From Sarocladium kiliense (lineage: Eukaryota; Ascomycota; Sordariomycetes; Hypocreales; Sarocladiaceae), in contig JAUZTG010000016.1 of NCBI GenBank assembly GCA_030734395.1, forward strand, positions 1,116,001 through 1,180,000: DNA of 64,000 bases. The letters run 5' to 3'. The notes beneath the pieces are model-generated. The model did not search any database and was not told the DNA's origin. It saw only the letters and a list, made by a program, of their open reading frames with translations. Each line of letters opens with the position of its first letter. Within the stretch, counting starts at the first letter, position 1. Shown here piece by piece: positions 46,936-57,051 of the stretch. Position numbers and translations under genes: made by a program.

Positions 46936-48482
46936 TCAGGTCCCTGCCTTCCTCTTGCCTTTCCTTGTGGACGTCATAACCTTGAGCTCCAGCAACCAGT
47001 GACCTTTCGTCTTGGCTGTGTAGTTTTCTCGCGGCTTAACCTCCAGCTTCTGGCGACACATAGGGCATCGGCCTTTGGTGGCGCCGGTATGAATGGAGGA
47101 GTGCAGACATTCGGCACAATACAGATGGCCTGAAAAGAACTCACAAGTCAGCATATCGATCAGATGACATGGTGCAAATAATAAGAGAATGAATGCTTAC
47201 CGCAGTGCGTGACTGTCAAGTTCGTCACATCGTCCATGCAAATAACGCATTGAAAGGCTGCCAACTTGATGCGGTTGTCTTGATGCGGCTCCTGAAGCTC
47301 TTCAGGCACTTCGGTGGCGTTCGTCAGGTCGAGCGTGGGCAAATCCTCAACAGCGCCTTCAGTCGGCTTTCTAGCCGGCGGATCATTGAAAAGGCCATCA
47401 TCGTCGAGTTTAATAGGCTCGAATTTGTTCCCCGTCCCCGTACTCGGACGACGTGTGGTCGAGGTCCTCCTGCGCTTTGTGGGCGGCTCGATCCTCAAGC
47501 TTTGGTGTGATCCTCTTCTAGTGGTTGGTGGCATGTCGTCAGAAAACGATGTGTTCGGTGTATTGTCCTCTTCCTCTTCGTCGTCAGTAATGACAACGGA
47601 CCCGGTGGTAAGATTCGTTTGCTGCGTTGTGGTGCGTGAGGGTGAAGGTGGAGAAGGGATCCGGTGGGCAGCTGCCCGAGCCGAACGTGTGCCGACTGGC
47701 GAAGACTGGCCCTGAGGCTGATCCAAACCGAAATGCCACGAAGGACCGTGAATCAGGGAAGGATAAGACGAAGGTGAAGAAAGCTCGTCGCCTATGAGAA
47801 GGTCGAGCAGTGCTTGGTGTTGGTGAAAGCCTTGGGTTAGTAGGGAATCCCCGTCCTCGTCTCCACCCAGGAAATAGTCGTCCTCTAGGAAAAGAGACTC
47901 TTCTTCAGCCAGAGCCAAAAGATCGGCGTCCTGGTCGTCGAAGTCGTCGAGGTCGTCGTCTTCGTCAAGGCCGTCGTCGTCTTCGTCGTCGTGCCCTCCC
48001 TCTTCTTCTGATGTAATCTCAAGTTCTTCTTGATCTTCTTCGTATTCTTCGTCGTACTCGTCGTCGTATTCGTCGTCCCAGTATCCAGTCGTGGGGAAAT
48101 AATTGCCTAGTCCAAGGATGCCACCGGACCAATCCCCCAGAGCGTTTAAGGTTGCCAAGTGCAAATCGTCTGGGGCGATACCAGAACGAGCGTGATTTAA
48201 AAGAGTGCTGGAGTTTGGAAGAGCAGATAATGGGTTGGTAAGGTCTATTGCGGCAGCTGTCGAGTCTGCGTGCACAGGGGCGGTAGCTGTGGATGAGGCG
48301 GCTGAGCGATGCCTGGTTGCTGAGGCGAGCTGAGGTCGGGTGGAGGAGCCGGTGCTGCCTGCAGGATATGAAGCTGAGCTTGCTGCGACTGTTCGACGAG
48401 AGGGATGTGTGCTGCTGGGTTCTTGCTGCTGCCGGGGATTGCGACGACTGGAACCAGCCGAGGGGCGAAAACTCGTAGGCAT
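46936..48482 (-). CDS. RING-finger protein resembling Slx8-type SUMO-targeted ubiquitin ligase
   Basis: This is a probable E3 ligase. Exons 48482-47201 and 47129-46936 (71-nt phase-1 intron) give 491 aa. The intron cuts the RING between THC and GHLYCAEC, so either exon alone looks like a broken RING. The RING starts at CVICMDD (residue 412) and ends CPMCRQKLEVKP, with C3HC4 spacing. Upstream is a long disordered region with an almost purely Asp/Glu block (about 155-215). It also has hydrophobic-acidic patches that fit SUMO-interaction motifs: AAIDLTNPL, VVITDDEEEE and TLDLTNATE, the last close to the RING. RING at the C-terminus preceded by SIMs is the layout of Slx8/RNF4 ligases. PPTKRRRTSTTRRP could be a nuclear signal. 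The frame extends upstream to a GTG (48536), but ATG 48482 is the first Met. The Slx8 assignment is inferred. Confidence 0.8.
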
Positions 48483-49622
48483 TGAAGGGAAGGGTGCTCG
48501 CAGCTCTCGCGCGGTCGAGGTCGCTTTGTACACCACCTGGCACGGAGCGTATGTGCAGCAAAGGCGACAGCAAATTAGTTGCTGTCCGACAGGCCCTCAC
48601 GAGGCTTACTATGACTGTTTTGAGGAGGAAACCGGTCCCGAGAATCGACGCGAAGGCACACGTCGGGACGTGAGCAGCTTTGTCATGCGTGGGAGGCGAA
48701 ACACGAGCGCCGGACGTCAACACCGGGAGGGTGAGCTGGACGGGGATGGGGCCGGGTGTTCAGTGTTTAGCTGGTGGTGGTGGTAAGGGCTTGGTGGAAG
48801 TTTTGGTGTAGAGCCTAACAGTTGGTGCTGATTGGATTGCTCAGGGCCGCTGTTAGCGCGGCAAGACACCTGGCGGCAATATCTACTTGACTGGACCGAG
48901 ACAAGCTCAAGCTGACAGAGGCGGGACACGACATCCTGAATATGAAGGCCGTCGCACAAAGACCAGGAGAAATTGAGAGTCTGCCATCATACGGAGGTAG
49001 TTTGGATAGTAGAATTAGACAAGTGTGTTATTCTACCTTACCCTGAGTGAGTGAGATGTATTTAGACCCTGTCATCGTTGACTGCACAGTGCTTTTGTGG
49101 TAAAGGTTCAAAGTCCAAGCTGTTGACCTTGCTAATTGACCCCAGGTAGGCAAGTGATGTCTAAAACTCTGCATCTAAGCATCCTGGTACTGCAAGGAGG
49201 ATGGCTGTATTGCCCGCCCTGCCTACACAGAGTGAAGCCGACCGTGAACTACAGGGAGGCATCATCAGCACGGCGTCACTAGCCCCGCCCCCGGTGAGCC
49301 ACCCCATTGGTCCAGATGTGCCCTTGATTGCCCCGCTCTGGTCTTGCCGTCATGCAGGAGAAATTGAGACCACAGCGCCCCTAAAACGGGGTCCAGCTCG
49401 CGCCTCGAGTCATCCAACACCGGATCTGTCCCTTATCAGCTTCAGCAAACGCCATCGCCATCAACGACAACGGCTCAACGAGGAGCTCCGAAGACAACAA
49501 CCAAACAACCAACATCAGAGTGCTGCGCGAGACTGTGTGGCGCCGTCCAGAGCTCTGCTTACCTTGAAATCAAACATTCACAGCCACTCAAACCGTCATG
49601 ACGTTCCGTCGCGCATAGAGCC
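48483..49622. promoter_or_regulatory. Divergent intergenic region of the RING gene and MIP1
   Basis: This 1.14-kb stretch lies between opposite starts and holds both promoters. An open frame running into MIP1 from 49201 in another frame has no protein character and is taken as chance. Confidence 0.4.
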
Positions 49623-52600
49623 ATGTTCAGCCCAGCCGCTGCGCAACTTCAGCGTAAATCGACGGCTACTTTCATCCGCATCGCGCGACACCAAGCCTGT
49701 CGCCACCGCGCCCTGTCGCGGCTTACAGTGCGATGTCTCGCTACCGCTGCCGACCCCAAGGCTAATACAAAGCGACGTGGAAGCCTCGCTTTGGACTCAG
49801 AGTCGCGATACAACGAGATTGGCGTGCAACAACTCAGCTCTCACGTATACAATCAAATATTCCCCGATGGAGCCAAGACACCTCCTGCCGCTCTGGTTGA
49901 GCTTTCGAAGGACCACCTGCGGCGACACGATCTGCTAGGCAAGAACACCGACAATTCCGACCCTATCGCATTTGACCTTCCTCCTCTTCATGGCCGAACA
50001 TTGGACGAACACTTCTACAAGCTCGGGTCCGATGCGGCTGATCCCTTCTTGAGCTATGCCAAACAGTTCGCGAGAGTTGACGCGCCGCCGAAGCCGAGGA
50101 AATGGGTTCGGCGCAGTGGTTGGACAAAGTACTATCCAGACGGCCGTACCGAGGAGGTGGATGCCCCTGATGAGAATATGCTGTGCTTCGACACTGAGGT
50201 CATGTGGAAGGAGAGCCCTTTCGCTGTTATGGCTTGCGCTTCAAGCCCGACCGCATGGTATGCGTGGTTGTCTCCGTGGCTCCTGGGTGAATCCGAGAAC
50301 GATCGGCAACTAATTCCCCTCGGCGATCCTACGAAGGACCGAGTTATTGTTGGTCATAATGTTGGTTTTGACAGGGCTAGAATCTTGGAGGAGTATGACA
50401 TTAAACAAAGTCGGAACGCATTTCTCGACACGATGTCACTGCACGTTGCTGTCAACGGCATGTGCTCCCAGCAGCGTCCGACATGGATGAAGGCCAAGAA
50501 GAATCGAGAGCTACGAGAACGCGTTGCCACCGAGACAGCAGACCACGACTTGGCCGAACTTCTACGAAATAAGAGTATGAATGACGAGGAAGAGTTGTGG
50601 GTTGAGAGAAGCTCCGTCAACTCATTGCGAGACGTTGCGAAATTCCATCTTAACGTATCCATCGACAAGGCCGTTCGCGATGACTTTGGCGAACTTGACC
50701 GGGACGGTATCCTGGCCAAACTCGATGAACTTCTCGATTACTGCGCTGCGGATGTTTCCATCACTCACAGAGTTTATCGTATCGTCTTCCCTAACTTCCT
50801 CGAAGTCTGCCCTCATCCTGTCAGCTTCGCAGCCTTGCGGCACCTTTCATCAGTCATTCTTCCTACCAACAAGTCCTGGGACGCCTATATCGCCAATGCT
50901 GAAGCAACTTATCAGAAGCTTCTCGCGGCAGTCCATGAGAGACTGGTCGGACTTACCGATAAAGCTCTCGAAATGAAAGACAGCCCTGACGAGTGGCAAA
51001 ATGACCCCTGGATGCAACAACTCGACTGGTCTGGCCAAGAGATCAAGATGGTCAAGGGGAAAAAGAAGAACGATCCTCCGCGACCTGCGGCACGACAGAA
51101 GAAGCCAGGGATGCCTCAGTGGTATAAGGACCTCTTCGCCAAGAATGATGCGCCTTTGAATATCACCGTTCGAACGCGCATCGCCCCCTTGTTGCTCAAA
51201 ATGTCCTGGGATGGGAACCCCCTTTTCTGGTCAGACAAATACGGATGGACTTTCCGTGTCGTTAAAGATCAAGCATCCACCTACGTTGGGAAGCAGATGA
51301 TCCAGTGCTCTTTTGACGATGCCGATCAGAAATTGCGCGATGACCGCATGCATGCTTTCTTCAAGCTCCCACACAAGGACGGCCCCACCGCACGATGCGC
51401 AAATCCGATGGCTAAGGGATATCTTGCCTACTTCGAGAATGGCACGCTCTCATCAGAGTACACGTATGCCAAGGAAGCCTTGGAGATGAATGCCTCTTGT
51501 TCATACTGGATCAGCGCCCGTGACAGAATCATGTCCCAGATGGTCATCTATGAGGAAGATCTCATGGGGGCGAAACCACGAAAGGGCAAAAAGAAGGCAG
51601 CGAACAGCAATGGGTTTATCTTACCTCAAGTCATCCCAATGGGCACAATCACTCGTCGTGCAGTCGAGAACACCTGGCTCACAGCTAGCAACGCCAAGAA
51701 GAACCGCGTTGGGTCAGAGCTCAAGGCAATGGTGAAAGCACCTGAAGGTTACAGCTTTGTCGGTGCTGACGTCGATTCTGAGGAGCTTTGGATCGCCAGC
51801 TTGATCGGAGATGCTACTTTCAAGCTCCACGGCGGTAATGCTGTCGGCTTCATGACACTGGAAGGAACCAAGGCTGCAGGCACCGACCTGCACTCCCGAA
51901 CAGCATCGATCCTAGGCATCACAAGAAACGATGCCAAGGTCTTTAACTATGGACGCATCTACGGTGCTGGTCTCAAATTCGCTGCCACGCTGCTGCGCCA
52001 ATTCAACCCCAACCTGTCCGAGAAGGAGACGATGGAGACCGCGTCAAGACTCTATGCAAATACGAAGGGAACAAAAACTACTCGCAAAGTGTTACATAAC
52101 AGACCCTTCTGGCGCGGGGGTACGGAGTCTTTCGTGTTTAATAAGCTCGAAGAGTTTGCTGAGCAGGAGAGACCGAGGACACCCGTTCTCGGTGCCGGGA
52201 TCACTGAGGCACTCATGGGACGCTTCATCAACAAAGGCGGATATCTCACTTCCCGGATCAACTGGGCGATCCAGTCATCTGGTGTTGACTATCTCCATTT
52301 GTTAATCGTCGGTATGGATTACCTCATTAGACGCTTCAACATCGATGCACGGTTGGCCATCACTGTGCACGACGAGATCCGTTATCTGGTCAAGGACAAA
52401 GACAAATACCGAGTAGCAATGGCTCTGCAGGTGGCAAATATATGGACACGTGCCATGTTTGCTCAGCAAGTCGGCATCGAGGATCTGCCACAGTCCTGTG
52501 CGTACTTCTCGGCGATCGATGTTGACCACGTGCTCCGCAAGGAGGTCGACATGGAGTGCATTACACCCAGCCATACAACTCCTATTCCACCTGGTGAGAG

Positions 52601-53045
52601 CCTGGACATCGCCACTCTTTTAGAGAAGGGCAAGGCTGCAAAGCTGGATCCCAAGATGGTGCCAGACCCCAGATATGCTCCGAATGTCGATGCGATCGAG
52701 TATCAACCTCGCGTGCCCGTCATGAAGAGCATCCAAGATGCCAGTGGCGACGACCTCACTTTCCTGCGCGCTCAGATCACAGCTGATGATCAAGAGTTGC
52801 GCGACATCATCAAGGATGTTCGCAAAACCGAAATAGCAGCTGCTGTGCAACCAAAGAAGCCCAGGGCACCGAGCAAAGGCTCCCTCAAGAAGATTCTCCC
52901 ATACAGATCGGAGCCATCTCTTGTGCCAATGGAGGAGCCTATCTTGGTCGCTGATGCCCTGCGCCGTCAGTATCGTCCACACAACCAATGGCAGCAATGG
53001 CCAAGGTCCTCTGGGCGATCATCGAGGCCGAGCACTAGGGTTTGA
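49623..53045 (+). CDS. MIP1: Mitochondrial DNA polymerase gamma
   Basis: Mip1 is the family A polymerase with proofreading that copies mitochondrial DNA. It is a single exon of 1140 aa. The first 45 residues (FIRIARHQACRHRALSRLTVRCLATAA) lack acidic residues and are Arg rich, a clear mitochondrial presequence. Exonuclease motifs are seen: Exo I CFDTEVMW (Asp190, Glu192), Exo II VGHNVGFDRARI, and Exo III LDYCAADVSITHRVY. A polymerase-gamma spacer follows. The polymerase motifs are A GADVDSEELWIASLIGD (about 713-729), B RNDAKVFNYGRIYGAG (about 768-783), and C TVHDEIRYLV (about 914-923) with the catalytic HDE. The tail after about residue 1010 is basic and disordered, as in other fungal Mip1 proteins, which have a C-terminal extension. 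All catalytic residues I could check are present. Confidence 0.97.
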   Translation: MFSPAAAQLQRKSTATFIRIARHQACRHRALSRLTVRCLATAADPKANTKRRGSLALDSESRYNEIGVQQLSSHVYNQIFPDGAKTPPAALVELSKDHLRRHDLLGKNTDNSDPIAFDLPPLHGRTLDEHFYKLGSDAADPFLSYAKQFARVDAPPKPRKWVRRSGWTKYYPDGRTEEVDAPDENMLCFDTEVMWKESPFAVMACASSPTAWYAWLSPWLLGESENDRQLIPLGDPTKDRVIVGHNVGFDRARILEEYDIKQSRNAFLDTMSLHVAVNGMCSQQRPTWMKAKKNRELRERVATETADHDLAELLRNKSMNDEEELWVERSSVNSLRDVAKFHLNVSIDKAVRDDFGELDRDGILAKLDELLDYCAADVSITHRVYRIVFPNFLEVCPHPVSFAALRHLSSVILPTNKSWDAYIANAEATYQKLLAAVHERLVGLTDKALEMKDSPDEWQNDPWMQQLDWSGQEIKMVKGKKKNDPPRPAARQKKPGMPQWYKDLFAKNDAPLNITVRTRIAPLLLKMSWDGNPLFWSDKYGWTFRVVKDQASTYVGKQMIQCSFDDADQKLRDDRMHAFFKLPHKDGPTARCANPMAKGYLAYFENGTLSSEYTYAKEALEMNASCSYWISARDRIMSQMVIYEEDLMGAKPRKGKKKAANSNGFILPQVIPMGTITRRAVENTWLTASNAKKNRVGSELKAMVKAPEGYSFVGADVDSEELWIASLIGDATFKLHGGNAVGFMTLEGTKAAGTDLHSRTASILGITRNDAKVFNYGRIYGAGLKFAATLLRQFNPNLSEKETMETASRLYANTKGTKTTRKVLHNRPFWRGGTESFVFNKLEEFAEQERPRTPVLGAGITEALMGRFINKGGYLTSRINWAIQSSGVDYLHLLIVGMDYLIRRFNIDARLAITVHDEIRYLVKDKDKYRVAMALQVANIWTRAMFAQQVGIEDLPQSCAYFSAIDVDHVLRKEVDMECITPSHTTPIPPGESLDIATLLEKGKAAKLDPKMVPDPRYAPNVDAIEYQPRVPVMKSIQDASGDDLTFLRAQITADDQELRDIIKDVRKTEIAAAVQPKKPRAPSKGSLKKILPYRSEPSLVPMEEPILVADALRRQYRPHNQWQQWPRSSGRSSRPSTRV

Positions 53046-53784
53046 GAGGTAGCCACAATTGCCTCAAGACATAATCTTTCTTTTGTCATGGTGTGGATAT
53101 TTGTACTATCGTTTGTATGAACATTAACGGCCTGTAACTGTATTGGTAAGGATAGACTGAACAGGTGTTTCGGATGATGCGAGGGCGGTTAGCTATGGTT
53201 ACCTACGCATATGATACCAAATGTAAATATATAATCCCTCAAGTCTCTGTGCCTTACCATTCCAGCGAGAGTGGTTCATCATAATCAACACTGGACGAGG
53301 GCATCTTCCTCATACAGCAATCATCGTGCCGATCTTCATCGTCGTACTCCGTAGATGCACGTCAATCAAATAAATAACGGCGTGTGCAGAGGTGAGGCGG
53401 CAGATGCGGGGACCGCTGCCACCTGAGGCTTGGTTGCATTAGCCGAAGACTTGGCTTTGTCACTAAAAAGGGTTCCCCCGATTTCGCGGCAGGTCCAAGC
53501 TTCCCGCCTCCAATCCTCGTCTCGCCTCTTTCGAAACCAGACGTGGAACCAGACGTGGGGAACACTTCTGCGACTGAGCCACACTTGGATGACGACTGAT
53601 TCATGCTAAAGGCTACTGCTGGTAGACGCTTTAGGCCATCTTCATCTTGGCTTCCTGCTGTGTTCGATACCTGAAGCTGGAATCGAAGCTCCTGACAGGG
53701 TTGACTGACGACGACGCCATCACCCCGCGCTGCCCCTCACTAAAGCTATCGCTTTCGCCACACGAAGCTTGACCACCGTGAGCC
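53046..53784. other. Intergenic region between MIP1 and the Ybp-family gene
   Basis: This holds the MIP1 3' flank and the promoter of the next plus-strand gene. I see no further gene. Confidence 0.45.
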
Positions 53785-55695
53785 ATGGCTACGACGGAGG
53801 AGATAATTCAAAGGCTCAAGGAGTCTAAACCTCCAGCCACCGATTCTTTCACGTATCTCACCATCGTCGAAAAGTCGCTGTCTCCCGAGATTCTCCCAGC
53901 TCTTCGCGACATCCTCGATGATGCGGCACTCACAGGGGAGATCGGCTGGGACATGGTTGACATGCTCATCGCTGTCCCTGGCAGCGAAGAATGTCTCGAG
54001 AGAATCGCGAGGTTGGGAAATCCGAGAGAGGTGATTCTCAAAGTTCTGGAAGTGATGGAGCTGGCCTCCCATGTTGAAAAGACTCCCGAGGAAGAGGAGC
54101 AGCATGTGCATGATTACATCACTCTGGTCGGGATGCTCGGTGTGCTACACAGACGACTCAAGGTCAAACACCCTTCACGATTTATCCACACGACTCTTGA
54201 TACCGTTCTGCGAGCCTATCCTCCGACCTCCGCGCCAGCCACAGCTGCCATCATCGACCTCATTCGCTCCCTCACTCGCGAAAGCCGCCCGCCCCTCCCG
54301 ACCCGACAATCCTCTACAAAGCTCGAGACACCGTTCCAGGAGACCGATATGACTAAGAGCGCGCCTGATCCGGAAGCTCTACGAGATGATCAGCCAAGCG
54401 AGGTGGAAGAAAAGTTGAGCCAGAAGCTAGTGCAGGCATTCGTCACTTGCGTCATAGAAGCGTATGTCAACTGCGAAGGCTTGGAATGGGCCGGTAGATT
54501 GGTGGAATATACGTGGCCGGAGAGGCTGAATCCTCGAAAGCCGACAATGCTTCAAGCCTTCAAAGAAGTGCCAGAACTGCAAGCTAGAGATGCACTTATT
54601 GGACAGCTAGTGGTAAGTCCCAGGCATGAAGCTGTGGAAGGATGAAGTACAGAGCGAGTGCTGACACATATCTAGGCCGTCGCTGGCGATGTCGGGCTAT
54701 CGAAGCTACCCCAGGGTCAAATGAAGGCAATCCTTGACGCACCTATCGCAAAGGATCCCCTGCTGGTTGATGAAGTTGACACTGAGCACATCGAGGATGT
54801 CAACCTATCTACGGGTGGATTCGTTTGCTTGATAGGGTACTGGAACTTCGCTGCAGACATCTTCGATGCTCATCACACTCTACCGGAACTTTCACTGTTC
54901 CCCGATCATCACAACCTTCTGCAGAGGTTCCTGGATGACGAGCCGCAGATTCAGATTGTCGGCAATCCGGGAACAGTTGAATCGTTGATTTTGATGGCCG
55001 TCAGCAGCGTGGGGCATCATGGAGTGCTCCAGCCCACGGGTACAGGTTCGGAGACTGACACAGATGGGAAGAGTCAGTACATGTCGTACCACCACCTTCT
55101 TACGCTTGTGTCCGTCTTCCACCCCAACATCAGGGTTAGGAACGCAGCTACAGAGCTCGCGACAAAGGTCTTGCATGCAAATCCCGACCCCAACGACCGA
55201 CTTGCCATCCTGGAGGACCTGCTCGAGAACTGCATGTTCGCAACCCTGCAGGCTGAGGCAGTTAGATGGCTCCGAGAGGAACTTCTCTCTGCCTACCAAT
55301 CTTCCACCTCTCCAGACCTCTCTACTCCGGCATCCCCCTTCTCCACCTCCGACGCGGTCGAAAAGCTGCAATACTCACTCTTCCCCGCTCTCACACACCT
55401 CGGAGACCCTGCCACGCCCATCTCAGAATTGCAAGAATACTGGGCACAAAATGCAGAATTCCATCTAAAGGTGGCAAACTTTGCGCTGTTCCTCTTCGGT
55501 GGAAAGGAAGGACAGACGGGCCATCCAGAACAGACGCCAAAGGGAATGAAAGCGGCTGTGGGGGAGAAGTATGTTGAGCCGATGTTGGAGTGTGTGAAGA
55601 GACTAGAGGCAGAGAGTGAGAAGGAGGAAGGTGCGGATAAGATCTCGGAACTGGCCTTGATGAGGGAGGCCTTGGAAAGGGTATCGTGGCAATGA
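53785..55695 (+). CDS. Ybp1/Ybp2 (YAP1-binding / Alf4 / glomulin) family protein
   Basis: Exons 53785-54612 and 54676-55695, with a 63-nt phase-0 intron (GTAAGT, TAG), give 615 aa. The protein is an alpha-helical repeat protein without membrane or signal segments. The stretch AIIDLIRSLTRESRPPLPTR and the overall pattern (IGWDMVDMLIAVPGSEECL, LGMLHRRLKVKHPSRF-like block, STGGFVCLIGYWNFAADIF, HPNIRVRNAATELATKVLH) match my memory of the fungal YAP1-binding, Alf4 and glomulin family. In budding yeast Ybp1 assists oxidation of the stress regulator Yap1, and Ybp2 works at kinetochores; which role applies here cannot be told. The start ATG is in strong context (GCCATGG). Family call good, function uncertain. 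Confidence 0.8.
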
Positions 55696-57051
55696 GACCT
55701 CGACTAGTCTGTGGTGAGTCTCTCGGATTTCATGAAGGGGTGGTACGGATGACTGCTTAGTCGGGTTTCGGTTGGCTATAGTTCTTCTGCAGTGTCACCG
55801 GATGTTATCAATTCCACACATGTTCTCTCACGTCTATAGCCACATGCTCCCAGTAGGCTATATCTTTCTCATCGGTCGTATCGTTGTCGAAGTTTTCCAG
55901 ATAAGTCACAGCAATGAGTCTGTTCAATAACTCGTTCATTGCGAGCTTGGTATTGTGTACGGTGGAAGGCGATATAAAATTGAGCCAGTCCGATTCTTTG
56001 TTCTGTGTTGCATCGAAGTCGCGCGTCCGCGGACACCGATATCAGCAACAGACTGGGTGAGAAACCTCGCTTCCCTTGTAGATGCAGAATTAGCTTCACT
56101 CTGAGCCGGTGTCTGGGTCTCATTCTGCAAAGATCAGGACATTTGTTGAGCCATGTAGGTAAAGCCACGGGATGTTAGAGACGTGTGACTGACTCGGTCA
56201 GTATTAGCCGAGCAATGGTTTGATAGCCTGCAAGGACCATACGGAGAGGATGTCATTCTCGGCAATCTCAGGATATTATCAGATGCAATGTGTCATACAT
56301 AGTACGTAGTATTGTCAAGATATCACTTATCCGGTTGCATTCGACTATGATGGGTCTTATCGCAACAACGTCGGCTCCGTCGTAACGGCAAGCGTCTAGA
56401 CGACGAGACTGAGCGTTAAGAGAGCAAGAGCTGGCTGCACAAGCGGAGACTACATAAGAAGCTTCGGCTAACAAGCTTAACAGAGTGGTCTCTTATCTTG
56501 AGCGAGGCAGGGATATGGACTAGATCAACTCTTGGTCTGCCATCTCCCCCGCACGGGAGCGCCGTTGGACCACGGTGTTGGCGGGTCCTGGTCCTTCGGG
56601 AGCGGAGTATACGTCGATGTCCTATCTTTGCCATCCAGATGTGGCTGGGCTGCTAGACATTTAAGCGTATCATGCTTCTTTTACGCTTAACTCAAGCTAC
56701 CTCAGTGTTGACGGCCTAGCAGTCATCCCCCACCTGACTCGAACTATGGACAGTTCTAATCGCTATCTCACGCCAAGGCTTCTGTGAAGGTTTACGACAA
56801 TTCTCAAGCAGACCCCAGCTTCCAATGTCCAAAGACGTGCCAGGTGGGGATCTGCACGACTCATTCATCGGGTCTTCAAGGTCACTGGCACCTATCAATT
56901 GGAGGAGCATTGCTTGAGCAGGGCAGGTTGGGACTCGCCAAAAACTATAAAGATGCCAAATCGACTCGTGAAGTAGATTTTAGAAGATACAATGAGTTGA
57001 CTAGCACAGTTGCTTCTCCTTACGCTCCAAGAATCAAGACACAAGGTTATC
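55696..57051. other. Intergenic region upstream of the amine oxidase
   Basis: This 1.36-kb stretch is less G/C rich than the genes. The right part is the amine oxidase promoter. I see no protein gene or folding RNA. Confidence 0.45.

Noticed and set aside
49201..49938. 245-codon plus-strand frame overlapping the start of MIP1
   Set aside because: It is in a different frame from MIP1, low-complexity, without family features, and runs through the MIP1 coding region.
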